From: Vespula vulgaris
Taxonomy: Eukaryota > Arthropoda > Insecta > Hymenoptera > Vespidae
Direction: 5' to 3'
Length of the DNA stretch: 64,000 nucleotides
Assembly: GCF_905475345.1 (NCBI RefSeq)
Contig: NC_066595.1
Span: 864,501-928,500 of the forward strand
Part shown: positions 50,801 through 64,000 of the stretch, one piece after another
Layout of the letters: every line of letters starts with the position of its first letter
Numbering within the stretch: the first letter of the stretch is position 1
Notes under the pieces: generated by a model
The model's input: only the letters and a program-made list of their open reading frames with translations
Told to the model about the DNA's origin: nothing
Database searches by the model: none
Program-made: the position numbers and the translations under genes

Positions 50801-50819
50801 ACGCTTCTTTTGTAAAAGA

Positions 50820-51365
50820 AGCTTTATGTCGTAATAACTTTTAGCTACGAAACTCTCAACAAGCTTGCCACGATGAAAATGATTTTTCGATTATTCGCAA
50901 TCTCGACCCAACGAGAGATCGATTATCCGTCAACTATATATACATATACACACACATCTATGAATATCGCATATACTAAATATACTACACGCATCTCTCG
51001 TCCCAAATGTACGCTTACGGTATAAATCGTCGACCGTGTCATCCAAGAATTATAATCACGGCAGGAGCATACGATCGGCCGCGCGCGATATATATATATA
51101 CTACATCGTTGCGAAAATGTCAAGAGCAGGTGTTCCGATCCTGTGTAACGAACGATCGAGGAGAAGTTTAATGGCTCGGCGGTTTGCAGGGCTAAAGAAA
51201 AAAAGACAAGAAAGGAAACAAAAAAAGAAAGGGAAAAAATAAAATCATGCTTTTAATAATTCTTGCGATCCCCGATCGAGTCCAATAATAAAAATAATTG
51301 ATTACGACGAGTGAAATTTGTCGTAAAAACTTTTACCATTGGTCAGCTATTTTTTATACGCTTTG

Positions 51366-51398
<33 letters not shown>

Positions 51399-52343
51399 TT
51401 TGTTCCCCTTTCGCCACCCTAAGCCGAGTCGACGAGTGGAAAATACGGAAGAAAGAAATCGATGAGACCACGTCACCAAGGGGTGGCTAACCTCCTTTAC
51501 CGAAGAAACCATCCGCAACTTTATGATTATTTCTTTGAAAGGTAATTTTCAATACGGCAAGAACCAAAAGAACCAAGTTTGTCGGTAACCGTGTAACTAA
51601 CTGGCAACACACCTAGTTGCGATCAAATGAATATAAATCGAGGCTCGCTCGGTCGCCGCCTTATATCAAACACGATACCATAGAGACTGGTCGTCGTGAT
51701 GGCATTCGCTTTATCGCAAACACGTTCACGCATACATAGAACGTTACATTGCTGCAAGAAAGTACACGCTATAGCAACCTTGCCTGGAATGCACAAAGGA
51801 CGATTCCCTACCTCCGAGTTGGCTCGAATCTTGCCTTGCAACCTTTCTAAGCTAAGATTAGTCTGTAAATATTTGTCTCTGTTTTTTTTTCTCCTCCTTT
51901 TGTTTTTTTTTTTTTTTTTTAATTCTTTCTGAAGAAGAAAAAAAGAAAAGAAAAAAAGAGGAGCAGAAAAAAAAACACGTTTACATATTTCTTTCAAATC
52001 GGAAAAAAAACCTACGACACACTCGAATCGATCGTAATTATCTCTTTTCTTTTTTCAAGGAGAAACGAAGAAAATTCGATACACGACTCGACAGAATATC
52101 TTCTTTTTTTTTTTTTTTCAAGAAACCCACGTAATTTCCATCGACATTAACGATTTTGCTTTCGCTAAGCAAACGAGACAAGGTGACTGCAACTGAATTG
52201 TTGCGTAATCACGAACAAAGAATACGAATCTCATTGAACATCGATTGATAGGCGTTTACGTTTCGTTAGAAATTTGCTATTCTATATCCTTTCAATAAAC
52301 TCGTCTATAATTATTGTTAATTGTCATACTCGTGTATTATTAC

Positions 52344-52404
<61 letters not shown>

Positions 52405-53980
52405 CTCGTTAGATTTAACGTGCGAGATTTCCTTCTCTCATCGCCAATCTTTTCAATCAAATTTATATACATGCATATAATAGTTCCGTCTATAATAGTT
52501 GCATCGATGTCCGTTAAGGACATTGTTTGCCTTGAAACGATGTTTTTATCAAACAACTAGCCAGGTACTTCCCAGAAATTGATCATCAAAGAAAGACATG
52601 GTCATAACGATTAATAGACTTGTCGAGTCATACGACAATTTACATGAATTACATGTAATACGTAAACATGTGTACTAACGATATATATGTGTATATACAC
52701 ACACATATATATATATACATATACATCAAAAATGTATCGTAAACGCGTGGGTAGAAAGCTAATGAAAAAAGAAAAAAAAAAAAGGTAAAAACTGAAGAAG
52801 AAAGAAAGAAAGAAAGAAATCTCGATCAAAAAATCGAATAGATCTAAACTATTCAATCGAACAGACAGAAATTTTAAATCATAGCAGTTTGCAATTGATC
52901 TCTAGGTGTGTCTTACTTATACGATCCGTATTAACGACGTAGCTTTTAAAAAAATAAAGAGAAAAAAAAAGAGAGAAAAAAAAAAGAAATAAAATAATCG
53001 ACAACCCGCGCGTGAAGTCTAATATGTAGGCGTGTTCGTTCGTTCTGTACGGTGTGTGTAAATACTTAGTTACGTACCCGATCGTAATGTATCACGATTA
53101 TGCGAAGACATAGCGATCTCATGAGTTGCGCATGGCTTGTAGAGAAACGTTCGATAATAAGAAAAAAACGCAACTTTCACGAGAAACGCGCGATTAGTCA
53201 GCGCCATTCGCGGTTCGGCGGATGAATTATTATGATTTATTTTGATCGTTTCTCCAAAAAATATATATATATGTACATATATAATATATCGTATATATGT
53301 AGATATGTTCTACATACATACAATATATGTAGAAATATATAGTATATACATATATATAGTTACATACCTAAATGCATTGAGACATTACAAAAGAAATCGA
53401 AGAGGAATATTATTTACATCTCGACATGTTGTTTTTTAATAAACAATATTTAATATCTATTCTCACGACTTTTTTAACGCAGAGTTAACGCAAAAAAAAG
53501 AAACAAAACGAACGTAATAAGCGAAATCGTAACGAACCATGCAATGCATCGTGCATGTGCATTCGTGTCTTTTTTACTGTTTTTTTTCATTTCTTTTTTT
53601 CACGTAAAAAAAAGCCGCGTTTTAACGAGACAAACGACGCAGATCGAATGCCGAGCCTCGAGATTTCCATGCGAATTATTTTTTTGTCTTCCTGTCTTTT
53701 TTTTTTTCTTCTTTTTCTATTTTTTTCTAGTATCGACGATACTCGACGTACAAATATTAATGAAATATTGAAATATAATCGATGAAAGAGAATTTGATAA
53801 GGAATAAATATAAATAAATAAAAAAGAAAGGAAAAGAAAAGTGTCGATACAATGACAGATAGCTAATCATATTTCCTATTAATCAATTTATTCGATAATA
53901 AAAAATATAGAATAGAGATGAACGTTGACGCGTGCAGAAAGGAAAATAATTTCCTTGTTCGTTCGTCTATCATCGGTAAT
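50820..53980. other. No recognised gene; unique block at 51.4-51.85 kb
   Basis: Apart from the (ATT)n repeat and T/A tracts, 51420-51860 is unique sequence with short ORFs on both strands (51696-51932 plus, 51623-51997 minus) lacking any known domain. The rest is AT-rich. Confidence 0.35.
52335..52402. repeat. (ATT)n trinucleotide repeat
   Basis: About 22 ATT units. It reads as polyisoleucine, polyleucine or polytyrosine in different frames; none is a gene. Confidence 0.95.
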
Positions 53981-54009
53981 ATCGAAATTTTAGGAAAATC
54001 TAATCGCGA

Positions 54010-54384
54010 ATGGAAATCATTAACGTGAATTCTAAACGTCACGATATTGCTAATGTCAATTTTTTTTACTTAAATCGTTTGTTAGAATCGATACCAGACG
54101 GATCTTTGGAAAAACTCTTAGAAAACGTTTACGAGACGCAGGATTGTCGATTGATGAAGTCGGCCTACTGCATAACTGCAAATTCTAACTGTAAATCGTC
54201 GTGTCTTACAAAGGCAAGTAGACGACTAATCGTCGATCTGATATCTCCTACGTCTTCATGTATTCACGAACGTGGAAGCAACGCAAACGCAAGAGCGAGC
54301 GAGCGAACGTACATACACCACATACGTACGTCAGAATTTACCGCAAATTTACGTAAAAAAAAGATGTACGTAAAAAGTTTTTAA
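54010..54384 (+). CDS. Uncharacterised ORF or exon, 124 aa
   Basis: This ORF has balanced, non-repetitive composition. Its middle part, from SIPDGSLEKLLENVYE to KSSCLTK, includes four cysteines spaced C-x6-C-x6-C-x3-C. Directly after KSSCLTK comes AAG|GCAAGT, which matches a GC-AG type donor, and TTTGTTAG before AATCGATACC could be an acceptor, so a real exon might be about 54087-54213. No family is recognised. The tail after 54213 is Arg/Lys/His-rich and less convincing. It may simply be a chance ORF. Confidence 0.2.
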   Translation: MEIINVNSKRHDIANVNFFYLNRLLESIPDGSLEKLLENVYETQDCRLMKSAYCITANSNCKSSCLTKASRRLIVDLISPTSSCIHERGSNANARASERTYIHHIRTSEFTANLRKKKMYVKSF

Positions 54385-54559
54385 TCCGTAAAATCCAATC
54401 GTTATAAACGTAGGAAAAACCTTCGACGTGTCGAAAAAAAGATTTGACAATTAAAATTTATTTCTATATGCGTAAACTTTTTTCAGGAAAATTTCCTGAC
54501 GATTAAATTTCGACGAAATTCGATTCTTCTATTAGCAATTTTCTTTTTCACCATTCATT

Positions 54560-54681
54560 TTCTCTCTCTCTCTCTCTCTCTCTCTTTTCTATCTTTCTCT
54601 CTATCTCTCTTCTCCAGCTTCTCTATTTTCCTCGTAAAATGAAATTACCGGCGAAGTGAACGATACTCTCTCTCCCTCTCC

Positions 54682-54719
<38 letters not shown>

Positions 54720-54720
54720 G
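54560..54720. repeat. (CT)n pyrimidine-rich region
   Basis: CT runs at about 54562-54584 and 54690-54713 separated by a short AT-containing segment. Confidence 0.9.
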
Positions 54721-56489
54721 AATAAAAGAGAAGAATATAATCCCCATAGTAAATTACTCGGTGATACGCGAGATGTAAACGAACTGGTATCCGGTTCCGA
54801 AATGATCTCGAACGTGACAGCACGATCGATAGGAACGATAACTCGCTATCGAAAGGAATTCCGAGCGTTTATTCGCGTCGCGAAGGGAGCCTCCTAACAA
54901 ACTGGATTTACTTCGCCCACGGTGTGCGAGAGTAGCCCCCATAAGAGATATCGTGTCAAAATCCTGAGGCCAACGAACGCGTTTCTCTCTCTCTCTCTCT
55001 CTCTCTCTTTTTCTTTCTTCCTTCCTTTCTTTCTTTCGTTCTTTTTTCTTCGTTCAATTCGCACCAAGATAAATGTAACGATATTCGATGTATGGCGTAG
55101 GGACGGCTAACGAGATAAACTCTTACGTGTTTCTTTTAGCAATCTTACACTTTTACACAATCTGAAAAAAAAAGAACGTATAAATAAAACTAGGATAGAA
55201 AGGAAAGTTTCGAAAAGGGTCACGTAAAAAGAGAACACGAAAGTCAAACCTTGGGGGAGGTGAACCTTTCGAAACTTTCTCCCTCTCCATCTTTTTTTAT
55301 CCAATTTTCTAAACTCGATTTCAGTCTATTCGCTAAGTATCTAACGAAGAGGAGACTCTAACAACGACGAGGCTAATACGCGAAGAGAAAGATCATTCGA
55401 AGAGAAGATACTGTTCGTTCTCTTTCGAAAAATCAAGCTCCCCTTTGAGAAATTAACTATTTCGTAAGAAATGATAAATTTATCGATTATATCGTGTTCT
55501 TCTTCTCGATAAACTATTCTTCGAAATTATAATGCGTCGAATAAACTTATGTACAAGGTGACAAAATTAACGAATTATTATTTGTCGAATTCTCCCGACT
55601 AGAAATTTTGTCTTTCCTGATTCGGAATACTTTCCTTTTCGGTACAAAGTCTTTTAGAAGTGAGTAAGTAGGCAAGTATCTCTACTCGGAAAGTTTTCCT
55701 CCCGAACAAAACCATCCGGAACGAATATGGTATCCCTTTCTCTAACACACTCTCGCAAATGTCGATGGTACGTATTGATATCGGAAAACTCGTTTAACTC
55801 TTTGAATTTTATTGCCTCTGAGAAGACAGAAAAATCGAATACTGGTAATGAATTCGCGTATTCGCGAACGAATCGAAATTTATTTAAATAGCATAATTTT
55901 TCTTTCTTTCGAACAAAATATCTCGACAATGATTCTCGTAATTTTTTCTTTCTTTTCTTTTCTTTTTTTTTTTCCTTTTGATAAAAATGCAAATTTATTA
56001 TATATTGCTTGTAGTCTACCATTCATTATGAACGTTCGTTCGAGTACGCCGTAATGGTCGTAACGTTTAAACGGAATAAATTTATGCCAAGTAACGCTCT
56101 TGGCGAGGTACACGTTTGGCACCGAGACGATTAGATATTTACTAGAAGATTAGTAGAATTACAAGCGAAAAGATGGATGTCTTCTTTCAGTCGGATTTGT
56201 CCATTCGTTTTTGCTTTCGAGAAACGTGTCAAACAATTCAAAAAATAATAAAATATATGTGTATAAGATAAAAATCGCAAGCGTAAGATCGTTCGCGATA
56301 TTTTAAAATAGGAACACTTTCTAGAAATTGTGGTTAAAATTCTGAGAAGAGTCATCGACGATTTATATCTACGAGAATCCACACCTTCCTTCGAAAAAAA
56401 AAAGAGAGAGAAAAAGAGAGACAGAGAGAGACAAAAAGAAACAGAGAGACAGAGAGAGAGAGAGAGAGATTGAAAGAGCATGACGTTTC

Positions 56490-56807
56490 TTGGAAGAGCT
56501 CTATCTCCGGAAACAAATACATCTGTGCGTATGCAGGTTTCTTGGATTCGTGCTTGCATGTCGCGTTTCATTCGTACAAAAATTAGTCCGCCATATTCGG
56601 CTGCTTTCTAACTACGCAGTCGGTGCTCCGTTAGAAATTATTTTCAGTGACTTAGTCACTGTTGCATCTGTCGGAGAAACGATTCGTAGAAAATATTTAT
56701 CATATCCCTCGGCACTGATCCTTCTTCAACTAACTGGCCAAGCTGTAATTATATATAACGATGGAATGAAACCTATTAATCTTTTCTATGTAATTCATAG
56801 GAGATAG
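56490..56807 (+). other. Unassigned ORF, probably not coding
   Basis: A 105-codon ORF with mixed, mildly hydrophobic composition and no recognisable domain. The DNA is unique and contains a perfect 17-bp palindrome at 56645. It may be regulatory DNA that happens to stay open. Confidence 0.12.
56645..56661. promoter_or_regulatory. Palindrome with AP-1-like core
   Basis: CAGTGACTTAGTCACTG is a perfect 7+3+7 inverted repeat; its core TGACTTAGTCA resembles overlapping bZIP (AP-1/Maf) half sites. Function is inferred from the word only. Confidence 0.35.
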
Positions 56808-56819
56808 TTACATGCTTCT

Positions 56820-56859
<40 letters not shown>

Positions 56860-57209
56860 ATATCATTCTCTCAGTATATTATAAATCAATCATTTTGTTC
56901 GAAAAAGAAAAGAAAGAAAAAGAAATATATATGTAATAAGCTCTTCCACCTGGCGCTATAAATACAACAATATATTCTATGTACAATTGAAAACACAGAA
57001 ACATCGAAGACCTCTCTCGATCTTCCATATTTCGATCAAATCATCGAAATTGTGTTGGTACGAAAACGTTTTACGATTTCGCGGAAATGAAAACTCGGCT
57101 ATCGCGTGTTTGTCGTTCTGCCAAAAATCCAAAGACGTTTATTACAATTTATGTACCACGAATATAAACCACCTACGATTTGGAACGATCGACTTTGACG
57201 TCGATTAGT

Positions 57210-60200
57210 TTTGATCGAAGTCGAAGCCAGAGTTAAGCGATTATGTTGCGATCGGTGGTCTAACTTGTGGAATAAATCATTTTCACGCGTCGTTTCGTCG
57301 CGTTAGTTCTTAATTACCAATTAAGAAATCGATGTCGTTCGCGATTTACGTCAATCGATGGATATGCTCGTTGTATTAATTATAAAAGACAAAATACATA
57401 CGCGCGCGCACATACGGATAAAATATCTAATAAATAGTCGATTACGTTTCGACGTCTATTTATGACGATAGGAAACATCTTTGAAAATAATAGAGTGGAC
57501 GGGATGACGGGAATGGCAAGTACACGAGTACTTACTTGCAATTAGATACATATACGTACGTATATAGATAACTTTGTTAGATATTTGCAAGCGACGACGC
57601 GGTATTTAGCAGGATTCACACTTTCTCGTAGATGACGTATCTTTTCTTGGAAAGGCACACGTAGAACCGGCCGTTTCTGCACGGTGAGGTCATTAGAATC
57701 CGTTGCGAGCGAGATTTTTCTTTTTCCTTTTCCTTCCAACCTGCAAGGAGCTCCGCTTGAATCTTCACGTGATTCACCGCCTAAGGATATATAGCGAGGA
57801 GCATCTTTTTCTCTCTCTCTTTCTCTCATGCTCCTTCGATTTCCAGCATCAACGTATCCTTATACGAAAATAGAATACGACAATAATGCACAAACTCAAA
57901 TCACTGATTTATTTATTTATTATTCGATCACGAACGAATACGAAAGATGATGGAGGAATCACAGAGATTCCTTTGTCGATGCGTAGAAATATATTAACGC
58001 CTATTACGACGTAGTTATTCGAGAAAAACGTGTCGCGCAAATGCAACTAGAATATAGAATAAAAAAAGAGGATTTCATCATCGATAAGTGGTAAACATAA
58101 TTTCGTAAGACACACTACTACTACGTTCTTAATGAGATACGATGTAAACGAAACGAAGAGCGCTCGACGGTGATTCACTACTATCAATATCATATGGTGT
58201 TCCTGGTTAACAAGAAATTCCCTCGATGCTATTAGATTCCTCGCCTTACAGGATAATTTATCATCGACGACGCCTTTTTTTTTTTCTTTTATTTTTATAC
58301 ATACATACATACATACATATATATATATATATACATTTATACATAGAGACACACACATACACGATTCCTACGACTATAATCTTTTCCGTCTATAATCTTG
58401 TCTCTTTGTCTAAAAAAAATTCGACGTGCCATTACCAAGCTCTTCGTCAAAGACCAAATCCAGGAAGATGGATATCGGATACCAGAGAATTCGTAAAAGC
58501 TGGATCGAATAACGGGTCGATACGAGGAAGAAGAGAATTTCCTAGAACGATCTCTTCTTCGACTCGGTGGTGCTCTTACCAAGTCCTTTGTACTATACCG
58601 CCCCATACGATATTTGCGTACGATAGACGGAAGTAACTACTTACCCGTACTTACGTTATTACGACACTGAGATCGTTCGAGGTAATCACGAAAGACCTAC
58701 ATAAGTTTCAACGATCAACGATTTTGCAAGAAACCTGAACGGTTCTCTTTCCTATTCGCGATCTATATATCAAAAGAAAAGGAAAAAGAAAAGAAAAATA
58801 ATAAATAAGCAGGAAAACCGACGACTACATAAATTGCATCCGACAAGTGTACGTTCCCAAACGATAAAATGCATCGAAAGAAAAACGAAAACAACGAAGA
58901 AGAAAGAAAAGAAAAAAAGCAAGAAGAAACGACAACAACAACAACAACAACACGACAAAAAAGCGAAGAAGGAAAAAGAAAAGGATAAAAAGTGAATTAA
59001 ACACTTAGGAAATATTAATAGGATCGTTTTTCTTAACAAATCGTTGTTGGCAATAAGAGAGAAAGAGAATCTCTTGGGCATTCCAAAGGACTTTGCTGTG
59101 TTAACGAACCGATTTATTACGACCGTTACTTCGATCCTTCCACCCACGACAGAACTCACACCAATAGCGATAGCGATCGATACGAAGAGGCAACTCGAGA
59201 GCGAAGCTTCGGCCATCCGTGACGTGTTCGAGAAGAAAGAAGAGGGATCGAGGGAGGTGGGAGAGAGAGAGAGACAGAGAAAAGAAGAAAAAAGATACGT
59301 CAGGACATCACGGTTCTCGAGTGTTCTCCGAAGTGCCAGGAATAACAAGAAGGAAACACGTGTCCGTGCGTGGAAGACCGTCTCTACTTTGCATTTATGA
59401 CATTAGTGAGTAATGCACATCTCCGGCGGACCTGTTCCAATGCCTTCTTTTAATGAGTAATGCATGACATCAAGCACGTTAAGCACCAGATTCTACCTTT
59501 TTTTTCTCTCCCTCTTTTTCTTCTTTTCATTTCTTTATTTTTCTCTTCTTTTTTCTCTCCTCCGAATCTACAAACTCGAATTTCACGTATCGAAATGTCA
59601 AAATAAATCAACGAATTTCTTTCTCGTCCAAACGGATGAACTCGCGAGGACGGATTATTGAAAATCTTATTTGTCATATTTTATATAGGTATAATACAAT
59701 CCTTAAAGTTTTCTTTTCAAGAGGTTCGACGTATAAACGAAGGAATGAATGAAAGCCTTCTTTAATAAGTTAATTAAGCTACATCGTTTTTTCTAAATGT
59801 CCAATACGTCTATATAACGAAATCCATATTTCTATTTCCGAAAACAAAAATTGGGGAAGAATGAAAGAAGATTTAAAAAGAGGATACAAAGGGAAAAAGT
59901 AAAAAAAAAAGAAAAATAAATAAATAAAAAAAAAAGAGAAGAAAAATAAAAGTAATAAAATTCACGAAAGAAGGAAAGAAAGAAAGAAAGAGAAAGAGAA
60001 AGAGAAAGAAAGAAAAAAGAAACAAATGGAATAAAATGAAAAGGAAAACGCGTAGAGATCGAAAGGTGGGAAGGGGTGAGATGTGTGGGGGTGGTTGGGT
60101 GAAGAAGGAATAGGGAGAAATAGAGAGAAAGAGGGATAAGCGATGAAGAAGTGCACTCAAGGCAATTTTGACGTCACTTTGGCAGAGTTCCACGGCATCG

Positions 60201-62934
60201 CGTTCCATCTCGACACATAGCGTTCTACCGTAGAAACGTGGGAGTGGAATTCCCTGATTCTCACGAGCCTTATTTTGGGAAGCTCTGGCGGTGTTCATCC
60301 TCTTCGTCGATCTCCTCTTCTTCGGCCACTCTTCGTCGTTGTCGTCTTATGTACGTACGGCCGGAAGCTGTGGACTTACAAATTTGGAGCGGTGCTCCAT
60401 TTTTTTGTCTTTCCACCACAGATACACCATTTCGCAGGGCTCGTTGCCATTTTGAAAGGCTAGCTACACGAAAAGAGAGAAAAAGAGAGAAAGAAAAAGA
60501 GAGAGAGAGAGAGAACTTATCAAATTCAGACGTATCGTATTTTTGGAAAGGTTTTTGGTTATTCTTAGATGCTGACAAGGATTGAAACATTTCGATTCGC
60601 AGCACGCATTCTTTTTCCACCCACTCTCTTTCTTTCTCTCTCTCTCTCTCTCTCTCTCTTTTCTCTTTTTAAAACTACCTATGTATCTTTGCCAACATCG
60701 CAAGAAATTCTTTCGATCTAGTATACGTCTTTTCTCGCTTAGTCGCGATATCTCCGATGTAGTAAATCAGTTTGAAGTTGGGATAAAATAAAAGCGATGG
60801 AAAAAAATGTACGAACCGAGCTCAAAGATCGAGTAGACACGATCGTAAAAATTTCTTCTTCTCTTACGTAATATTCTATATATCTATCGCGATTCTCTTT
60901 CTCTTTCTCTCTTTTACTGCGCGTGTATGTAGCACGCGATTTTCCTAACCGCGATTAGTTTCATAAATTAATGCTCGTCTCATATAATATTTATTACGAC
61001 CTATTACGTATTCTTGCACTTCTCGATGACTCACCGAAAAAGTTGCAAACCATTCGCCTCGCTCGTTCGGTCGCTCGCTCGCTCGCTGTACTCGAAAAGA
61101 AAAAAAAAGAAAAAAGATCGAGAAAAGAAGAATCGAGAGGATAAATAAATTGACGCGTGAAAGGAATCGTTGTGGAGATGCATGTATACGTCTATCCGTT
61201 GAACGCGTAACGTTTCGCGGTCGATCGTGAAAAACGCTTTGACGGTTTACGTGTCATTCGAATTTACACGCAATTTATTATATACCGTACATACGCCATT
61301 GAACGATAGGTAATTAAGAAATGTATAAAAGATCTATATAAATTTTATTGCCGAAATACTTATTAATGTGGCATCCTTACTTGTTAATCAGACCCGAAAA
61401 AAAGAAAGAAAAAAAAAAGAAGAAATAAATCAATTCCGAGTCTTTTAAATTTCTAATCTCATAGTCAAAAGGCATCTTCCATGTATATCGTTATCGTACG
61501 TAAACGCGATCAAGAGCGATCAATCGCGATTCGATCGCGATTATAATGACAGAGGTGTAACGCTCTGACGACTTTTGTCACGACGGTTGGTTGATCGAGC
61601 ATAGTAGAGATCGACATAGCTACTAGCTAAAATAGAAGAAGTCGGTCGTCGTAGCTCGATGACCTTCGCAAGATCTTTCCAAGAATCGGTCACATTCCAG
61701 CAAGAGCTATGTCATTCGCGAGATCTATGACCACATCGGATCATTTCTCCGAATGAAATCATTTCACCGGCGAATCGTGTCACGCATTTTATGAAATCAA
61801 CCGACTCGATTATTCACTGATCGACCGTCTACTAAGAAATAACTTATTATGACTTTCGAACAATCGAACCGTTCTTAATACCTTCGATATTGCATACGTA
61901 GGATAGATACATGCATCATACCAACGATTGGAATTTACACAATGAATTTTTTTTATAACATACGTCAGTTTTGTTTTTGTTTTCTTTCTATCTCTCTCTT
62001 CGCACTTTCTAATATTACACCATCAATTATTTGTTAAGAACCACGAGCGTAGCAAACCATAGATATATTCGTTTGTCCCGAGTGCAATTAAATACACGGT
62101 AATCCGGTCGCGGTGGAGGTTTAATAATCCTATTAGCGTACCAGGAAATAATCGATATCTGTCCAAAGTACGAACGAAAGGTCAAAAGGTCGGTACGAAG
62201 AGTTCGAGAGCAATTTCTAGAGCTCACCGAGAGATTTTCTCTTTACGTTAGTCATCCGCGAATATACGTACAAATATCTAATACCAGAATTCTATGAATT
62301 TCAACCTAGATGACGAGTTAAGAATAACCGTGCCCTATTTACAATTAATTTTTTTTTTTCAAGGGATATCGAACCAACTAATCGAAAGTATCGATCGACT
62401 TTACACATCGATTACGAATGTATCCGAAGAAAAATTATGAAAAACATCATTTTCCTCGAAGTTTGTTTTTATCAACATTTGAAAAACGAAAGATAAAAAC
62501 GATTGATCGACGACACGTGTCATTTTTGGTTTGGTTTTGTTCGCTTTTATTTTTTATTTACTTTTTTTTTTTTTTTTAAATAAACACGCCAACGCAATTC
62601 GTATACTCGCGTTCGAATTTTTAACACGTTCGTCCAATAAAAATCATCGCTAAATCGTCCAAGAACATGAACTGGCTTCGACAAAAAATAAAATGAAGAA
62701 GAGTGAATCCGTATCTGCAATCGAGAGCGGACGTTTCTACTTAACGTTTTCTTCGTTTTACGCAACCTACGAGAAGTATTTACTCTCTCAAAAGCGTTAT
62801 TCAAAGGGTCAAAGTTGAAACGAATTTCCTATATAGCGGAATTCGACGCTCGCGTTGGTTCCTTTTAGAGTTTTACGGTAAAAGCACTGAAAAGGTACCG
62901 AATGGAATACGAAGAAATACGAATCGAGTAAAAC

Positions 62935-62965
<31 letters not shown>

Positions 62966-63900
62966 GAGATTGGCAAAAGTTCGCTTTCGCGCGAAACCAG
63001 GCATTCTCGATGCGAAACTGACGTGCAATAGAAAAAAAAAAAAAAAGAGAAAAAAAAGAAAAAAAAAGAGGGAGAAAAAAAAAAGAAAGAAAGAAAGAAA
63101 GAAGGAGAGACACAGATAGCAAATCCCAAAAGTGGAAGCTACCGGTAACAACTCTGGATCGAATCGTTGGAATACCACGGCGATCAATGGAATCCAAGCA
63201 AGGACGATCGGCTTCGGAATTGAATCGGAAAAAATCGCATTTCGCGAGTTGGCCAAAAGGACGAAATCAAGAAGAAAAGATTCCGCAGGTATATCGCGGC
63301 TTTGGTAATTCATGACGACAAAATCGTGCGATCGTCCTTTCGTCCTTTCCACGAAACGGACATTTCTTCGGCACTCGCGAAATTCGTACAGGAGAAGGAA
63401 TCGACTTTCTGAAGGAAAAGAGAAAGGCAAGGATAGATAGACAGAGAAAAAGAGAGAGAAAGAGAAAGAAAGAAAGAGAATAAGGTTTTCTCTGTCGTAT
63501 ACGCTTTGTCTCGAGAGGAAGAGAGGGTTCTTCTTCTATCCTCCTCCCTCGGTGGGTGTTCCTAAGCGAGAAAAAAGGTGTTTCTGCTGTGTCGGCGAGT
63601 AGTGGTAGTACTTACCGGAGCTTCTACCTGCAGAAACGTAATAGCCGGATAAAAAGGGTTCTAAGGATACTTTCCCAAAGACGTTCGTGTGCTTTTGTCG
63701 TGCCAGAATACAAGACACCCGGAATCTTTTATCTGAAAGAAAAGAGAAAAGTAAAGACAAGAAATAAAGGATATATCAAAATTAAAAAGGAAGAAGTTTA
63801 AATCATTGTTCCATTCGTTAATGTTCAATCAATTAATCAGCTGACATATCTACGAAGATGGAATATTTAAAGGACGTCAAGAAATTTCTTTCGCCGGTAA
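57210..63900. other. Gene-poor stretch to near the window end
   Basis: No recognised gene. Includes (CATA)n at 58296-58322, GA/T-rich tracts at 58780-58990, 59880-60020, 60470-60515, 60630-60660 and 63035-63105, and unique sequence at about 61550-61760 with an imperfect internal repeat (CGATGACCTTCGCAAGATCT and a variant about 52 bases on). ORFs near 59044-59400 and 60238-60620 have no known domain. Confidence 0.4.
58296..58322. repeat. (CATA)n tetranucleotide repeat
   Basis: Six CATA units running into a short (TA)n stretch. Confidence 0.9.
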
Positions 63901-63943
63901 AATTTCAAAAACTTTCTCGTTGAAACTAGGAGAAAGAGAGAAC

Positions 63944-63988
<45 letters not shown>
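63944..63988. repeat. (GA)n microsatellite at the window edge
   Basis: Pure AG run; purine-rich sequence continues to the end of the window. Confidence 0.95.
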
Positions 63989-63990
<2 letters not shown>

Positions 63991-64000
63991 AGAGAAAGAG

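Noticed and set aside
52317..52560. Polyisoleucine and polyleucine ORFs on both strands
   Set aside because: Direct products of the (ATT)n repeat.
58770..59348. 192-codon minus-strand ORF with membrane-like stretches
   Set aside because: The polycysteine and polyphenylalanine parts come from an AAC/AAG repeat near 58930; the remaining part has no recognisable family.
1..64000. CRISPR array, bacterial operon, phage or intact transposon
   Set aside because: No regularly spaced direct repeats with unique spacers, no prokaryotic gene layout, and no transposase or reverse transcriptase coding sequence seen; the sequence is an insect nuclear region.

Overview
The window is eukaryotic nuclear DNA from an insect. 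Genes are split by GT-AG introns, the proteins are insect-like (tetraspanin, claudin-like septate-junction proteins, class II photolyase, PfkB pseudouridine kinase), and AT-rich DNA is densely sprinkled with (GA)n, (TA)n, (GAC)n and polypyrimidine simple repeats while CpG-containing words such as CGATCG stay common. That base composition suggests a hymenopteran, but this is an inference from style; no marker gene here fixes the species.

Layout. About 0.7-8.1 kb: a tetraspanin gene on the minus strand, two recognised coding exons separated by a 6-kb intron, with a polyasparagine-rich N-terminal tail. 8.1-15.8 kb: no recognised coding exon; very rich in purine/pyrimidine strand-biased microsatellites. 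15.8-23.9 kb: the compact gene cluster. It holds the 3' four exons of a pseudouridine kinase (plus strand), a complete claudin-like gene lying on the opposite strand inside the kinase's second visible intron, a second claudin-like gene just downstream (minus strand), and a complete six-exon class II CPD photolyase (minus strand). 23.9-64 kb: about 40 kb in which I recognise no gene. It contains many microsatellites, a few unique blocks that look like regulatory DNA (about 29.3, 31.7, 35.3, 44.1 and 46.5 kb), one diverged tandem duplication, and several perfect inverted repeats. It could be an intergenic desert or a large intron of a gene whose exons lie outside.

The recognised genes do not form one pathway. 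The kinase phosphorylates pseudouridine from RNA breakdown, the photolyase repairs UV dimers, and the two claudin-like proteins and the tetraspanin are four-pass membrane proteins. The two claudin-like genes share length (222 and 221 aa) and the claudin cysteine/GLW signature, and are probably old tandem paralogues. I found no convincing undescribed system. The best leads are the nested claudin gene, the kinase with no glycosidase part in view, two small uncharacterised ORFs, and the non-repetitive islands in the gene-poor region. All exon boundaries were derived by eye from splice consensus and reading-frame continuity.
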